Virus record (IMG/VR): IMGVR_UViG_3300027759_002865
Coordinates: 1 to 23,109 of that record
From: a virus
Direction: 5' to 3' (one strand)
DNA: 23,109 nt
The first letter of the stretch is position 1. Every line of letters starts with the position of its first letter. This document shows, piece by piece, positions 11,694 to 19,527 of the stretch. The notes beneath the pieces are model-generated. The model searched no databases, was not told the origin of the DNA, and saw only the letters and a list, made by a program, of their open reading frames with translations. Made by a program: the position numbers and the translations under genes.

Positions 11694-13205
11694 ATGAGAA
11701 CAACAGAACTTTTTAAATTTAATAGATCTCCTAAAAGACTAAATGAATCTTTGGAAAAACTATTCGGCAACAAAATTGATTTCGCTACCTTTGACACAGC
11801 CAAACTGGAAGATGCACGTAACAAGCTACGTACACAGATCAGCCAAGTTCGAGGCCAAAGTGGATTCACTGAGGATCTAGATAACGAAGCATACACCAAA
11901 GCACAGTTCATGCACGATGCTATTGTTGCTGAACTAGCAGATCGTCAAGAGTACATTGTTGGTACTGAAGATCAAGAAGGTATTGAACAGGAAGCTGTAG
12001 TAGCTGAAGCATACTCATATGAAGAAATCGCACAAAAAGTATATGATGAACATCCTGACCTACCAACCAGTGGACGTGGCGATGAATTTTTCAGCGCCGC
12101 ATGGCCTTACATTCTAGAACTTGCTGGCGGTAGTAAAAAACGTGCCAACTATATGTTAAATTATGATGAAGATTTTCCAGCTGACCTAATCAGTGCTTAT
12201 CACGACTTACAAAAACAAGGTCATGAAGTTGGTGAAGCAGGTTATCAACACGGGTTTGCTGATCCTCATGCTCCGAGCCTTGGTTCGCAAGACAAACGCG
12301 ACTTTAAACGTGCTGAACTACAACACGAACTAGGTCATGAAAAGAATAACATCCAAGTTTCTATCAATGGTAAGCCTTGGAAAGTATTTGCTGGCAAAGG
12401 TACAGCAGACAGCCCAGAAGAATATCGTCATTTACAAAGCATGAAACACTGGGCCGAAAAGAAATCAGCAAGCTCAGGCAAGAAGTGGTCAGTGAGTCTA
12501 ACTGGTGCTGAACCTTCGGAAAGCATTCAGTCTGAAAAGTTTGATCCATTAAAGCATGTCAACAATCCTACACAAGGTGAGAAAGATGCTGCCAAAGATG
12601 TCAAGCGTGGTAGCTATGGCGACCGTGCCGCAATGTTAAAATCTGCAGAGAATGACGGCAGATTAAAGAAAGATAAAAACGAAAGCATAAACACAGGAGA
12701 AGATATGCGTAATCTAAGAGAAGGTGAGATCCAGCAAGCTTCTGCGATCGTCACAGCAAAAACAATGGTGGACAGAGTAGGTCGTTGGATTGAAGAACTT
12801 TCTGGTATGGAGAATGACACTCTATTACAGTTAGGCGACAGTATCCGTGATGAAATGGGCCAAGAACAAGCCAAGGCATTCATTGAAGCCGTTGCTCCAG
12901 CAATTCAACAGGCTTTAGAAAATCTAAAAGCCACCCGCGATACACTTTCAACAGGCGTTCGTAGTTTGGCCAGCGGTGAGCAACCAGCAGATATGCTAGG
13001 CGGCGAGCCAGGTGCCGAATCAGGTGCTGATGATATGGCAGCTGAACCAGACATGATGAACGCAGAGCCAGGTGCAGACATGGGCGGAGAAGAAGATGCA
13101 TTTGCCGCAGCTGAGCCAAGCACAGGTGGTGCAGAAGAAGCAGGACGTGAGCAACGTGAAAGCATCCAACGTAGCAATCGTTTGATGAAACTTCTAGCAG
13201 GTTAA
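11694..13205 (+). CDS. Candidate prohead core/scaffold-type protein with internal start
   Basis: This 503-aa, very charged, largely helical protein has three parts. Residues about 1-95 are basic-acidic helices (with RLNESLEKLF, LEDARNKLRTQIS). Residues about 105-300 form a more globular part (EEIAQKVYDEHPDLPTSG, YPYILEL-like helix, DFKRAELQHELGHE). The C-terminal part from about 338 is a helical segment (ASAIVTAKTMVDRVGRWIEEL) followed by an acidic Ala/Gly/Glu/Met low-complexity tail ending RSNRLMKLLAG. This resembles phage prohead-core proteins. An internal ATG at 12705 (residue 338) carries its own AGGAGA site five bases upstream and may give a 166-aa C-terminal product. HELGH (210-214) looks like a zinc-protease HExxH-type string but is only HxxGH, so I do not call it a protease. 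Core assignment is inferred. Confidence 0.7.
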   Translation: MRTTELFKFNRSPKRLNESLEKLFGNKIDFATFDTAKLEDARNKLRTQISQVRGQSGFTEDLDNEAYTKAQFMHDAIVAELADRQEYIVGTEDQEGIEQEAVVAEAYSYEEIAQKVYDEHPDLPTSGRGDEFFSAAWPYILELAGGSKKRANYMLNYDEDFPADLISAYHDLQKQGHEVGEAGYQHGFADPHAPSLGSQDKRDFKRAELQHELGHEKNNIQVSINGKPWKVFAGKGTADSPEEYRHLQSMKHWAEKKSASSGKKWSVSLTGAEPSESIQSEKFDPLKHVNNPTQGEKDAAKDVKRGSYGDRAAMLKSAENDGRLKKDKNESINTGEDMRNLREGEIQQASAIVTAKTMVDRVGRWIEELSGMENDTLLQLGDSIRDEMGQEQAKAFIEAVAPAIQQALENLKATRDTLSTGVRSLASGEQPADMLGGEPGAESGADDMAAEPDMMNAEPGADMGGEEDAFAAAEPSTGGAEEAGREQRESIQRSNRLMKLLAG

Positions 13206-13206
13206 A

Positions 13207-13638
13207 ATGCGTTTAGACGAGATCACCTCCGAGAAAGAAAAACAACAGCTGGATGAAATACTGCCGGCTCTTGCAGCCGGTGCAGGTATGTTGGCTCGCG
13301 GTGCTGTGGCCGCCGGTGGTGCAGCTCTCAAAGGTGGTGCAGCTTTAGCCAAAGGCGCAGGTACCGCAATAGCCAAAGGTGCGCAGGCAGTCGGCAGTGC
13401 AGTCAAGACAGGTGCGCAGGCAGTTGGCCAAGGAGTCGGCAATGTTGCTCAGGCAGCGCAAGGTGCAGCCGCCCAGGGTGGTCAAATGTTGGGTGCAGAA
13501 GATCCTGCTGAAAAAGCCAAACAAGATGCAGAACATGCGAAAGAAGTACAGGCTCAGAAGCAAGACGTGCAAGATCAAATCAAAGTCAAACAACAAGAAG
13601 TACAGGCTCTACAACAACAGCTGGCACAGATAAAATGA
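13207..13638 (+). CDS. Ala/Gly-rich repetitive protein with C-terminal coiled coil
   Basis: This 143-aa protein has residues 1-20 (MRLDEITSEKEKQQLDEILP) that resemble a capsid-targeting peptide with LDE steps. Residues about 20-97 are almost wholly Ala, Gly, Lys, Val and Gln in a degenerate roughly 11-residue pattern (KGGAALAKGAG, KGAQAVGSAVK, TGAQAVGQGVG). This could form a long amphipathic or membrane-inserting helix with small-residue faces. Residues about 100-143 are a charged Gln-rich coiled coil (IKVKQQEVQALQQQLAQIK). No enzyme motif is present. It follows the core protein by one base and overlaps the next gene by ATGA. A structural internal or membrane-interacting ejection protein is a reasonable guess, not shown. 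The higher G+C reflects its Ala/Gly content. Confidence 0.75.
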   Translation: MRLDEITSEKEKQQLDEILPALAAGAGMLARGAVAAGGAALKGGAALAKGAGTAIAKGAQAVGSAVKTGAQAVGQGVGNVAQAAQGAAAQGGQMLGAEDPAEKAKQDAEHAKEVQAQKQDVQDQIKVKQQEVQALQQQLAQIK

Positions 13639-14033
13639 GATTTTTTGAATTTTCCAATGATGATCAAGGTGATAAGTTTGTTATGGTTCTCCGTAACTAT
13701 ATTGGTCGTGCCGCCAGCAAGAAAGCACCTTCAAGTTTAAATTGGTCAGGACTTAACAAAGTATTATCTACTAGTGGATTTGAACTCAGTGCTGACTACG
13801 AAACTTTCAAGGCCATGTACGACGGCAGTCCTGCGATACAGGCCATGGTTAAGAATTTCAATGAACGCGGCCTAGAATTAAAAGTTCCTGGTGCTCCAGA
13901 CGATCAAGAACAGAGTCCACAACAAACTGGAAAAACCAGTCAAGATCAAGTGGATCAAACGGCGGATAGTGCTGCCGCAGGGCAGCTTGCCCAATCACAG
14001 CAGACTCCACAAGTAACTAATCCCCAGGCTTGA
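13635..14033 (+). CDS. Hypothetical protein with MRFFEF start, 132 aa
   Basis: The N terminus MRFFEFSNDD matches the style of the neighbouring MRFWEI and MRLDEI starts. Residues about 14-90 are a compact helical domain (KFVMVLRNYIGRAASKK, LNWSGLNKVLSTSGFELS, YDGSPAIQAMVKNF), and residues about 92-132 are a disordered Gln/Asp/Ser-rich tail. No known domain is recognised. The ATG overlaps the previous stop (ATGA) and the stop TGA (14031-14033) lies inside the -35 box of the next promoter. It belongs to the late cluster and may be a packaged or structural component. Confidence 0.75.
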   Translation: MRFFEFSNDDQGDKFVMVLRNYIGRAASKKAPSSLNWSGLNKVLSTSGFELSADYETFKAMYDGSPAIQAMVKNFNERGLELKVPGAPDDQEQSPQQTGKTSQDQVDQTADSAAAGQLAQSQQTPQVTNPQA

Positions 14034-14066
14034 CAAAACAATTCTTTTACTGTAATATATACAGTA
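14030..14066 (+). promoter_or_regulatory. Promoter with SOS-box-like palindrome before the nuclease gene
   Basis: A perfect -35 TTGACA (14030-14035) overlapping the previous TGA stop, a 17-base spacer and -10 TAATAT (14053-14058). The -10 is embedded in the near-palindrome TACTGTA-N5-TACAGTA (14048-14066). This resembles the E. coli LexA box (CTG-N10-CAG) but has N9, one base short. It looks like an operator that blocks the promoter; the bound regulator is unknown. Confidence 0.6.
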
Positions 14067-14067
14067 T

Positions 14068-14763
14068 ATGATTATCAGCCCACCACCCTTTGTCGAACGC
14101 TTCCAATATAAAGGCTGCGTTCAGGTCAATGACCCCGTAACACGCAAACGTGTCTACCAAACTCCAGACGGCGAAAGCCTACCCAGCGTAACTACCATTC
14201 TCAGTGCAACCAAAGATATGACGCACTTGAATGAATGGAAGAAACGTGTAGGCGTAGAAAATGCACAACGCATCACTACAGAAGCCGCAGGCGTAGGTAC
14301 TGCCATGCACAGTAACCTAGAAAGGTTTATTGCCGGCATACAACGACAACCAGGTAACAATCCTGTTCATGTGCAGGCCAATAAAATGGCCGATGTTATC
14401 ATTGATCAAGGACTTAGCAAGGTCAATGAAGTTTGGGCTATGGAACAGAGTCTATACTTTCCTGGACTGTATTCGGGCACTACTGATCTAGTAGGTGTCT
14501 ATGACGGCGAACCTGCTGTTATGGATTACAAGCAGACTAATAAGCCTAAAAAAGCAGAATGGGTTGAAGACTACTATATGCAGTTAGTGGCCTATATATT
14601 AGCACATAATGAAGTCTACGGCACAGACATTCGTCGTGGTATTGTGTTTATGTGTAGTCGTGCTTTTGAATATCAACAGTTTGAAGTAAAAGCTGAAGAT
14701 TTTAACAAGTACCAAGACATGTGGCTTAACAAGGTAGAAGAGTACTATGCCCTAGGAAGATAA
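14068..14763 (+). CDS. PD-(D/E)XK exonuclease, RecB/MGME1-like
   Basis: This 231-aa protein has SVTTILSATKDMTHLNEWKKRVG (40-62) as the typical entry segment. VGTAMHSNLERFI (76-88) carries H81 and E85, and YSGTTDLVG contains D140. VMDYKQTNK follows with D153 and K155 (the D-Y-K of the PD-(D/E)XK core), then MQLVAYILAH with Q172 and Y176 (the QxxxY motif of the RecB/Cas4/MGME1 group). It should degrade DNA ends or flaps with magnesium. In a phage this fits recombination, replication repair or host DNA processing. It has its own sigma70-type promoter with a palindromic operator, unlike neighbouring late genes, so it is probably expressed earlier or under damage-type control. No iron-sulfur cysteine set is visible. 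Confidence 0.88.
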   Translation: MIISPPPFVERFQYKGCVQVNDPVTRKRVYQTPDGESLPSVTTILSATKDMTHLNEWKKRVGVENAQRITTEAAGVGTAMHSNLERFIAGIQRQPGNNPVHVQANKMADVIIDQGLSKVNEVWAMEQSLYFPGLYSGTTDLVGVYDGEPAVMDYKQTNKPKKAEWVEDYYMQLVAYILAHNEVYGTDIRRGIVFMCSRAFEYQQFEVKAEDFNKYQDMWLNKVEEYYALGR

Positions 14764-14766
14764 ATA
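14759..14766 (+). promoter_or_regulatory. Late-promoter-like GATAAATA overlapping a stop codon
   Basis: One mismatch to TATAAATA; the TAA at 14761-14763 is the nuclease stop. It lies 21 bases before ATG 14788 of the tailspike gene. Confidence 0.65.
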
Positions 14767-14787
14767 CCCTATAACGGGAATTTATCT

Positions 14788-16746
14788 ATGGCTGTCGTAC
14801 AGATATCGAAAATACAACAAAGACGCGGGCAAAAACTGCTTTCAGGTCTGCCGCAACTTAGTTCTGCTGAACTAGCATGGGCAGTTGACACACAAGAATT
14901 ATACATTGGTAACGGCAGCGTCACCGAAGGTGCTCCCTATGTCGGTAATACCAGAATACTTACTGAGCACGATAACCTACTAGCTCTTGCAGGTAGCTAC
15001 AAATTTGCAGAACCTGATCTCAGTATAACTGCCAGTGTCTTTAGATCAATACAAACCAAATTAGATGAGATGGAAGTCAGTGTAATTGACTTTGGTCCTG
15101 ACCCAGATCCTAGTACAGATCATACAGAATACTTCCATACAGCGTTTAATCAACTATTTCAAAATGCAGATACTAAATTTAGAAAAGTCTTAGTTGTTCC
15201 TAACGGACATTACTATTTTAAAACTACATTAAAAATTCCTAGCAATGTTATCCTTAAAGGAGAAACACCCACAGGAGTCATCCTTGATATTGGTAGTACA
15301 GGTATAGAATTCCTAAGCGAAACCGGTGCAGATGTATTGACTTTTACCAGTACAGATAGACCAGAAAATATTTCTATTAGCAATCTAACAATTGCCTTTA
15401 CTTCGGGTGAAACTAATTTGACTGGTTTAAAAGACAGTAAGTTTGAAAATGTAACATGGAAAGGCACGTATCAATTAGGTGACGATAACTATAATCCAAT
15501 CCTGGCATCCCAGTCATATGATTTATCAAGTATTACCACAGGTGGCTATATCACAGTAACTGGTAGCGGTATTGGTACTGCATCTAGAATTCAAGTTTAT
15601 GTATCTTCTACGGTAGCATCGGTTACTGCATTAGTTGATACATTAAACAATACTGATACCGTTTTTCCTTTATATTTTGAAGCTAGTATAATTGCTGAGT
15701 CTTTGATTATAACTGCCATGTTGGGAAGCGATATTTCAGCACAAGAAATTGAAAGCTATATTACTATAAGATTAAAACCTTCTACAGACGGTGCCGAGTT
15801 TATGGTAGAACCAACTCCAACTAATTCGTCAACTGGCATCAATACGGCCAAATCCGCACTTGCCTGGGAAAATAATTTCTTTGGAACTAGAGTACACAAC
15901 ATTGATTTTATTGGATGTTCTTTTGATTCTGTTACACTGGCAGCAAAATGTATTCACACCCACAGTGAGTCAGACTACTATGAAACTAAAATAGTCTTTG
16001 ATGATTGCAAATTTTATATCTGCGATACTGCCATTTACATTGAAGGTGTAACCGACTTACAGACCAATAACTGGAGTTTCGGTCGAAGCCGTTTTGAAGA
16101 CATTGCCAAACAGGCACTATTTTCAACCAAAGGTCATGGCACCAGTATCAACGATACCATTTTTACAAATGTAGGTAATGGTATTAACGGTAATGCTAAT
16201 CCTGAAACCGAAATGGTAGTCTTTGGTACAAAATACGGCAACGTAGTTACTAACTGTCGCAGCGATCGTCATCAAGAAGCAGGTATCACTTTAGTTGATA
16301 CCTCCGTTGGTATTGCTGAAGTTGTTAATGCTGGATCTGTAAATTTCACAGACGACTACTATAGTATCATTTATCTCAGTGATACATTTATTCCACTTGC
16401 AGTATTTTCTGTTAAGAACAGATATATTATAATTGATTATAATATTACCATAGGTGAGTATAGTTATAATAGAAAAGGTCAGCTAACCATAGTTGTCAAT
16501 GATGGTGTTGAAAACACCAGTGATCATGTGGCCATTGCAGATAATTATACATACTCTATTAGCTTAGTTACAGATCCAGGAGGCCTAGTAATGACTAATT
16601 TTGAATTCAATGCAGAATTAAAAGACAATGAAGACACTACAGGTGATTCAACCCAAAGTGTTGATACTATTCTTTTAACATACAAGAATCCATTGCAGTA
16701 TGCGGGCACTGGTACTATTTCTTACTCAATTCGATACGGTGTATAA
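14788..16746 (+). CDS. Tailspike: virion-attachment head plus pectate-lyase-like beta-helix
   Basis: This 652-aa protein has residues about 8-60 (KIQQRRGQKLLSGLPQLSSAELAWAVDTQELYIGNG) that match the short adaptor domain seen at the N terminus of phage tail fibres and the major-tropism-determinant family, which anchors to the baseplate. Residues about 98-520 carry the Pectate_lyase_3-type opening (VIDFGPDPDPSTDHTEYFHTAF, then VLVVPNGHYYFKTTLKIPSNVILKGE) and many short strand repeats with Asn ladders, a right-handed beta-helix likely trimeric. The last about 120 residues are strand-rich and may be a trimerisation or receptor-binding cap. The DFG.kgDg.tDDT family motif is present in altered form. 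It would bind and possibly cleave host surface polysaccharide; catalytic residues cannot be assigned by eye. It has a late promoter. Confidence 0.85.
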   Translation: MAVVQISKIQQRRGQKLLSGLPQLSSAELAWAVDTQELYIGNGSVTEGAPYVGNTRILTEHDNLLALAGSYKFAEPDLSITASVFRSIQTKLDEMEVSVIDFGPDPDPSTDHTEYFHTAFNQLFQNADTKFRKVLVVPNGHYYFKTTLKIPSNVILKGETPTGVILDIGSTGIEFLSETGADVLTFTSTDRPENISISNLTIAFTSGETNLTGLKDSKFENVTWKGTYQLGDDNYNPILASQSYDLSSITTGGYITVTGSGIGTASRIQVYVSSTVASVTALVDTLNNTDTVFPLYFEASIIAESLIITAMLGSDISAQEIESYITIRLKPSTDGAEFMVEPTPTNSSTGINTAKSALAWENNFFGTRVHNIDFIGCSFDSVTLAAKCIHTHSESDYYETKIVFDDCKFYICDTAIYIEGVTDLQTNNWSFGRSRFEDIAKQALFSTKGHGTSINDTIFTNVGNGINGNANPETEMVVFGTKYGNVVTNCRSDRHQEAGITLVDTSVGIAEVVNAGSVNFTDDYYSIIYLSDTFIPLAVFSVKNRYIIIDYNITIGEYSYNRKGQLTIVVNDGVENTSDHVAIADNYTYSISLVTDPGGLVMTNFEFNAELKDNEDTTGDSTQSVDTILLTYKNPLQYAGTGTISYSIRYGV

Positions 16747-16749
16747 GAT

Positions 16750-17163
16750 ATGTTTGATCTCTACGGCAACGAGAGATTAACAGAGTGGAAAAAGTTTAGA
16801 GACAGATTAGAAGTAAGCGAAACACCGCTTACCGATGTTGCCGAACTCTGGAGCCGAGCTCCCTTTGTTAATCATTATCTGAATCCCAAAATCCCTTCCG
16901 AATGGCCCGATCCATGGCATTTAGTTCTTGATGGCAAACTAGATGAGCTTGCAATTTGCCTAGGAATGCTGTACACTTTAAAATTAACGCAGCGGTTTAT
17001 GACCAGCGTTTGTGAGATACATACGTCTATGCCAGTGGAAAATCAATCCAGATTCTATCTTGTGGTCGACAACGCACATGTGTTGAACTATGAGCCTAGG
17101 GTTGTGCATGAGTTTAAAGATTTTCAAACCAACACCTTATGGCGCTGCGGTCAGTTGCTATAA
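16750..17163 (+). CDS. Conserved-type phage hypothetical protein, 137 aa
   Basis: This protein is Trp/Leu/Asp-rich and starts MFDLYGNERLTEWKKFRDRLE, with WSRAPFVNHYLNPKIPSEWPDPWHLVLDGKLDELAICLGMLYTLKL (about 34-79) and a strand-rich C-terminal half (FYLVVDNAHVLNYEPRVV). The hydrophobic stretch around LAICLGMLYTLKL is probably a buried helix rather than a membrane span. I recognise the pattern from T4-like marine phages, but it has no assigned function. It follows the tailspike by 3 bases, so it may be a fibre-assembly or chaperone-like factor; that is inference from position. Its stop lies within an exact TATAAATA promoter for nrdA. Confidence 0.82.
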   Translation: MFDLYGNERLTEWKKFRDRLEVSETPLTDVAELWSRAPFVNHYLNPKIPSEWPDPWHLVLDGKLDELAICLGMLYTLKLTQRFMTSVCEIHTSMPVENQSRFYLVVDNAHVLNYEPRVVHEFKDFQTNTLWRCGQLL

Positions 17164-17166
17164 ATA
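17159..17166 (+). promoter_or_regulatory. T4-type late promoter TATAAATA before nrdA, overlapping a stop codon
   Basis: This exact late consensus has the preceding TAA (17161-17163) inside it. It is 21 bases before ATG 17188. A late-type box in front of nrdA is unexpected, because nucleotide-metabolism genes are early in T4. Confidence 0.7.
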
Positions 17167-17187
17167 TCAACTAAAATAGAGACATAG

Positions 17188-19527
17188 ATGGAAATAACAG
17201 TAATTAAAAGAAGCGGAAAAAAAGAGCCATTGGCAGTTGAGAAATGGCAGGCACAGGTAGCGAAAGTTTGTAAGGGTATTGCGGATGTTAGTCAAAGTAT
17301 GATTGAGATCAAAGCCCAACCTCATTTTTACGACGGCATCACCACTGAAGAAATTGACGGCATTACTTTACGTGCTATTGTTGATCTAATTGACGTTGAA
17401 AACAATCCAGACGTTGGACATGTTAATTATCAATATGTTGCAGGTAAACAACGTGTATCTATGCTACGTAAAGATGTCTACGGAAGCTACACCCCACCTA
17501 ACCTATACGACATAGTTAAAAAGAATGTAGAAGTTGGTCTCTATACTCCTGAACTGCTTGTATGGTACACGGAAGATGATTGGCACAAGATGGACGATAT
17601 GTTGGATCATGAAAAAGATGAACAATACGGATACGCAGCCATTGAACAGTTGATAGAAAAATATCTTGTTAAAAATCGTGCAACAAAAGACACTTATGAA
17701 ACACCACAAGTTCGTTACATGGTTGCGGCCGCAACTGTTTTTCATAAAGAAGAACCTAATTCAGCTCGTATGCGATACATCAAAGAGTATTACCAAGCCG
17801 CCAGTGATGGTCTTTTTACTCTTGCTACTCCTGTACTCGCTGGCCTTGGTACTCCTACCAAACAGTTTAGTAGCTGTGTTCTTATTCGTAGCGATGATGA
17901 TCTCGATTCTATTTTTGCCTCAGGGGAAATGATGGCCAAGTATGCCAGCAAACGTGCTGGCATTGGTCTAGAGATAGGACGTTTAAGATCACTAGGCAGT
18001 CCCATCCGTGGTGGTGAGATCATGCATACAGGTATGATACCTTTCCTAAAGAAATGGTTTGGTGACTTAAGAAGTTGCTCACAAGGAGGTATCCGTAATG
18101 CAAGTGCTACTGTATTCTATCCTATTTGGCATCACCAGTTTGATGATCTTATTGTGCTTAAAAACAATCAGGGTACTGAAGAGACCCGTGTACGCCACAT
18201 GGACTACGGTGTCGTCTTGTCAGCCTTCTTCTGGAGAAGATTTAAAAACAAAGAAAACATAACATTCTTTGATCCAAACGAAGTACCTGATTTATATGAA
18301 GCATTCTACAAAGACACCGAGTTGTTTGAAGAGCTATATGTAAAATATGAAAAGCAGAAAGGTCTACGTACTAAGACTATGTCTGCTGAGGAAGTTTTCA
18401 AGAGTGGTATACTGAAAGAACGCACAGACACAGGTCGAATATATCTTGTATTCATTGATAATGTAATGAATCAAGGGCCTTTTGACCCTGACTATCATAC
18501 GATTTATCAAAGTAACTTGTGTTGTGAGATCCTACTACCCACCCGTCCATTTAAGCGATTAGACGACGAGGCAGGCCGCATAGCGTTATGTACACTGGGA
18601 TCTATCAACTGGGGATCGTTCCGAAATCCAGAGGACATGCGTAGAGCTTGTAGAATTCTACAGCGTAGCCTGTGTAACATTCTTGACTATCAAGATTTCT
18701 TATCGATACAGAGTAAACTGTCAAACGATGAGATACAACCATTAGGGATTGGTGTAACCAATCTAGCCTACTGGCACGCCAAGCGTGGTCTGAAATACGG
18801 TGACAAAGATGCACTGGCAGAGGTAAAATCTTGGATGGAACATCAAGCGTTCTACTTAACGGAAGCGACAGTAGAGTTGGCCCGAGAGCGTGGTGCTTGT
18901 CAGCATAGCTCACAGACACGATACGGCCAGGGTACGTTTCCGTGGGAGCTACGTGCTAAAGGTGTAAATGAACTAGCAGACTTTACTCCTGAATTGGATT
19001 GGGAAACACTACGTGGTAACATGAAGCAGTATGGAGTACGCAATGCCACACTAATGGCCATTGCTCCAGTAGAAAGCTCTAGTGTTGTTATTAACTCAAC
19101 CAACGGTATTGAAATGCCTATGAGTTTGATCAGCACCAAGGAAAGCAAAGCAGGATCGTTTACACAGGTAGTACCTGAGTATAACAGACTAAAGAACAAG
19201 TATCAACTGATGTGGGAACAAAAAGACTGTGATGGTTATCTAAAGACTGCGGCTGTACTAGCAGCCTATGTTGATCAAAGTATTTCAACAAACACCTTTT
19301 ACAACCCCGCACACTGGGCTGATCGCAGAGTGCCTACAACGCTGATTGCAAAGAATTTAATGCAGGCTCACATGTGGGGATTGAAGACATTCTATTACAG
19401 CCTAATCAACAAAGCAGGCAGCAAGGCCACAGCAGAACCAACACCGGAAGTACACTACAACGGCTTCCACAATGAACGCGAAGTTGAAACAAGCATAGAA
19501 GAAGATTGCGAGGCATGTAAACTATGA
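17188..19527 (+). CDS. nrdA: Class I ribonucleoside-diphosphate reductase, large subunit
   Basis: This 779-aa catalytic subunit reduces ribonucleoside diphosphates to deoxy forms with NrdB. The N-terminal ATP-cone (KRSGKKEPL at 7-15, on to about 95) gives dATP/ATP overall regulation. Catalytic residues match E. coli NrdA: C230 in FSSCVLI and C468 in ALCTLGSIN are the redox pair (E. coli C225/C462). N443, C445 and E447 in SNLCCEI are the substrate/radical site (E. coli N437/C439/E441). C774 and C777 in the terminal CEACKL are the shuttle cysteines that pass electrons from a glutaredoxin or thioredoxin. Length and motif order are normal for the family. The stop TGA overlaps the nrdB ATG, and a glutaredoxin gene follows further on. 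Confidence 0.97.
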   Translation: MEITVIKRSGKKEPLAVEKWQAQVAKVCKGIADVSQSMIEIKAQPHFYDGITTEEIDGITLRAIVDLIDVENNPDVGHVNYQYVAGKQRVSMLRKDVYGSYTPPNLYDIVKKNVEVGLYTPELLVWYTEDDWHKMDDMLDHEKDEQYGYAAIEQLIEKYLVKNRATKDTYETPQVRYMVAAATVFHKEEPNSARMRYIKEYYQAASDGLFTLATPVLAGLGTPTKQFSSCVLIRSDDDLDSIFASGEMMAKYASKRAGIGLEIGRLRSLGSPIRGGEIMHTGMIPFLKKWFGDLRSCSQGGIRNASATVFYPIWHHQFDDLIVLKNNQGTEETRVRHMDYGVVLSAFFWRRFKNKENITFFDPNEVPDLYEAFYKDTELFEELYVKYEKQKGLRTKTMSAEEVFKSGILKERTDTGRIYLVFIDNVMNQGPFDPDYHTIYQSNLCCEILLPTRPFKRLDDEAGRIALCTLGSINWGSFRNPEDMRRACRILQRSLCNILDYQDFLSIQSKLSNDEIQPLGIGVTNLAYWHAKRGLKYGDKDALAEVKSWMEHQAFYLTEATVELARERGACQHSSQTRYGQGTFPWELRAKGVNELADFTPELDWETLRGNMKQYGVRNATLMAIAPVESSSVVINSTNGIEMPMSLISTKESKAGSFTQVVPEYNRLKNKYQLMWEQKDCDGYLKTAAVLAAYVDQSISTNTFYNPAHWADRRVPTTLIAKNLMQAHMWGLKTFYYSLINKAGSKATAEPTPEVHYNGFHNEREVETSIEEDCEACKL

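Noticed and set aside
12318-12335. Zinc-protease HExxH motif in the core-protein gene (HELGH)
   Set aside because: The string is HELGH, which fits HExxH, but there is no third ligand or protease context; low-complexity charged protein.
14048-14066. True LexA box
   Set aside because: Centre is N9 rather than N10 between CTG and CAG, so canonical LexA binding is doubtful; kept only as SOS-box-like.
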